Shown: piece by piece, positions 62,020-64,000 of the stretch
Layout of the letters: each line of letters begins with the position of its first letter
Position numbering within the stretch: position 1 is the stretch's first letter
Origin: Bauldia sp.
Lineage (GTDB): Bacteria > Pseudomonadota > Alphaproteobacteria > Rhizobiales > Kaistiaceae
Direction: 5' to 3'
DNA: 64,000 nucleotides
Assembly: GCA_037200845.1 (NCBI GenBank)
Contig: JBBCGQ010000001.1
Span: 558,001-622,000, forward strand
Translations under genes and position numbers: made by a program
The notes under the pieces: generated by a model
What the model saw: only the letters and a program-made list of their open reading frames with translations
Told to the model about the DNA's origin: nothing
The model's database searches: none

Positions 62020-62787
62020 CTAGCGATTGCGGAAGGTCGGGCTGCGCTTGGCGATGAAGGCGGCCATGCCTTCCTTCTGGTCGTCGCCCGAGAAAAGCGC
62101 GTGGAACAGCCGCTGTTCCAGCACGACGCCCTCGGCGAGCGGCCGCGCCGCCGATTGCGTCACCGCGGCCTTCGCGGCGATCACCGCCGGCAGCGAGTAC
62201 GACGCGATCTTGGCCGCAACCGCGAGCGCCGTCGCCATCAGCTCGGCCGGCGGCACGACCGCGGCGACGAGGCCGGCGCGTTCCGCCTCGGCCGCGTCGA
62301 TCGTGCGGCCGGTGAGGATCATCTCCAGCGCCTTCGCCTTGCCGACCGCGCGCGGCAAGCGCTGCGTTCCGCCCATGCCGGGGATAATGCCGAGCGTGAT
62401 CTCCGGTTGGCCGAACTTGGCGTTGTCGGCGGCGATGACGATGTCGGCGAGCAGCGCCAGCTCGCAGCCGCCGCCGAGCGCGAAGCCGGCGACCGCCGCG
62501 ATGATCGGCTTCCGCGCCGAGATCTTCTCGATCGCGCCGGCGTGCTTGGCGAAATACGTCGAGGCGAACGCCGGGTCGGCCATCTCTTTTATATCTGCCC
62601 CCGCCGCGAAGGCGCGGTCGGAGCCGGTGATGACGATCGCGCCGACGCCGTCATCCGCGTCGTGCGCCGCGACTGCGGCGCCGATCTCGACGATCATCGC
62701 CGTATTCAGCGCATTCAGCGCCTGCGGCCGGTTGAGAATGACCACGCCGACGCGGCCGTGGGTTTCGCTGATGATAAACTCTGCCAT
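62020..62787 (-). CDS. Enoyl-CoA hydratase/isomerase-family protein
   Basis: 255 residues of the crotonase fold: [18 protein letters not shown], oxyanion-hole region [13 protein letters not shown], and [20 protein letters not shown] with [20 protein letters not shown] then [19 protein letters not shown] (both catalytic Glu present). Hydrates trans-2-enoyl-CoA in beta-oxidation by similarity. Lies between mutM and rpsT on the same strand, 13 bp after mutM. Confidence 0.95.
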   Translation of the reverse strand: MAEFIISETHGRVGVVILNRPQALNALNTAMIVEIGAAVAAHDADDGVGAIVITGSDRAFAAGADIKEMADPAFASTYFAKHAGAIEKISARKPIIAAVAGFALGGGCELALLADIVIAADNAKFGQPEITLGIIPGMGGTQRLPRAVGKAKALEMILTGRTIDAAEAERAGLVAAVVPPAELMATALAVAAKIASYSLPAVIAAKAAVTQSAARPLAEGVVLEQRLFHALFSGDDQKEGMAAFIAKRSPTFRNR

Positions 62788-62800
62788 CTCGTCTCTATTA

Positions 62801-63691
62801 TCAGCGCTGGCAGACCGGGCAATAGAAGGTCGAGCGGCCGGAGTGGACTTTGCGGCGGATGGTGCCGCCGTCCTTGCGCGGGCAGGGTTCGCCCTCGCGG
62901 TCGTAAACCGCGAACGTGTGCTGGAAATCGCCGAGCTCGCCGCTGGTCTGGATATGATCGCGGAGCGACGAGCCGCCGGCCTTGATCGCGGCCTCCAGCA
63001 CCTCGCGGATGGCGAGCGCCAATGCGTCGGCTTTCGGCTTGCCCTGTTTCGTCGCCAGCGTGCCGGCCTTGCGGTCGGGCGACAGCCGCGCCCGCCACAG
63101 CGCCTCGCACACATATATATTGCCGAGGCCGGCGATCAGCCGCTGGTCCATCAGCGCCGCCTTCAGCGGTGCCTTCCGCCCCTTGAACAATGTCGCGATG
63201 AAGGCGCCGTCGAGTTCGTTGCCGAGCGGCTCGATGCCCATTGCCTTGAAGTGCTTCGAACCCGCGAGATCGGCACGCGGCAATAAATCCATCAGCCCGA
63301 AGCGGCGCGGATCGTTGAAGACGATGGTGACGCCGGGCTTCTTCCCCAGCCCCGACATATGGAAAACGACATGGTCGTGGGCGCTGAGCTTGGAGCGCGG
63401 ATGGTAGGGATCGGCGGTCGAGCGCACCTTGCCGCCGGGCTCCTCGATGCGGAACGAGCCCGACATGCCGAGATGCATGACCAGCGCCGCGCCGTCGTCT
63501 AGATCGAGCACCAGATATTTGGCGCGACGGCCGACCGAGACGACCTTCCGGCCGGTCAGCCGCTTGGCGAAACTGCGCGGGAAGGGGACGCGGAGATCGG
63601 CCCGCCGCTGCTCGACCTCGAGGATCGTCGCGCCCTCCATCGCCGGAGCAAGGCCGCGGCGGACGGTTTCGACTTCGGGCAGTTCCGGCAT
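62801..63691 (-). CDS. mutM: Formamidopyrimidine-DNA glycosylase MutM (Fpg)
   Basis: 296 residues with catalytic [14 protein letters not shown] (Pro2, Glu3), the helix-two-turn-helix region ([20 protein letters not shown]) and the C-terminal zinc finger with [11 protein letters not shown] and [10 protein letters not shown]. Removes 8-oxoguanine and nicks the abasic site. Divergent from ubiE with 97 bp between starts. Confidence 0.98.
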   Translation of the reverse strand: MPELPEVETVRRGLAPAMEGATILEVEQRRADLRVPFPRSFAKRLTGRKVVSVGRRAKYLVLDLDDGAALVMHLGMSGSFRIEEPGGKVRSTADPYHPRSKLSAHDHVVFHMSGLGKKPGVTIVFNDPRRFGLMDLLPRADLAGSKHFKAMGIEPLGNELDGAFIATLFKGRKAPLKAALMDQRLIAGLGNIYVCEALWRARLSPDRKAGTLATKQGKPKADALALAIREVLEAAIKAGGSSLRDHIQTSGELGDFQHTFAVYDREGEPCPRKDGGTIRRKVHSGRSTFYCPVCQR

Positions 63692-63734
63692 CGGGGCTAA
63701 CCCTTTGGCAAGGCGGGACGACGATAGCTGCTAG

Positions 63735-64000
<266 letters not shown>

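Overview
The window is high-GC DNA from an alphaproteobacterium, most likely of the Hyphomicrobiales (Rhizobiales). The evidence is the order dnaA, rpsT, enoyl-CoA hydratase, mutM, ubiE at the right end, a TTAA-N7-TTAAC site (the CtrA consensus), a dense cluster of GANTC (CcrM-type) sites upstream of dnaA, and the general gene content. No rRNA, prophage, CRISPR array or complete insertion sequence was seen. One tRNA gene (Arg, CCG) is present. Codon-dense genes, ATGA/GTGA overlaps and long spurious antisense frames are typical of such genomes.

Left part (1-12.5 kb): the end of epmA and epmB (EF-P lysyl modification; epmB carries an in-frame palindromic insertion), an ArsC/LMW-phosphatase-fold protein, a large ferritin-like/4Fe-4S/double-CDGSH fusion, a 44-bp tandem repeat block, a diguanylate cyclase and the tamA-tamB outer-membrane assembly pair. 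From 12.0 to 17.2 kb lies the most interesting locus: a divergent XRE regulator, a SARP-like BTAD-TPR regulator, a 68-residue orphan peptide with a strong Shine-Dalgarno sequence, then ycaO and tfuA overlapping by 4 nt, and a small helical protein. This looks like a thioamide-forming (YcaO-TfuA) ribosomal peptide cluster with an unfamiliar precursor. msrA and a frameshifted PAS-GGDEF protein follow.

Middle part (19.8-45.9 kb): a LacI-controlled catabolic operon (ABC uptake system, enolase-superfamily enzyme, RraA-like aldolase, amidase, IolB) with three tandem operator-like sites. Next come an AraC/SDR divergent pair, an MBL hydrolase and HxlR regulator sharing an operator motif, remnants of a RidA gene and of a serine recombinase beside tRNA-Arg, a CPA2 antiporter, an SDR, an EamA exporter, a GNAT/ATP-grasp ligase pair, an MFS exporter, a GFA enzyme, an ABC-2 exporter, and an ArsR-SRPBCC-DHFR-like operon whose palindromic operator contains the start codon.

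Right part (46-64 kb): the chromosome replication block on the minus strand, in the order dnaA, dnaN, (insert), recF, recQ, gyrB. The insert between dnaN and recF holds an ASCH protein, palindromic repeats, a structured gene-free stretch, an AraC regulator divergent from a tiny Cys-rich protein plus DUF1479 enzyme, a 2-hydroxyacid dehydrogenase, a 25-codon ORF with a 13-nt perfect anti-SD match and its own terminator, and a DUF930 protein. Upstream of the rhodanese-dnaA operon, a 635-bp gene-free region with ten GANTC sites and a near-consensus DnaA box is the best candidate here for a replication origin or a cell-cycle control region. Three families of 110-155 bp palindromic repeats lie between genes.
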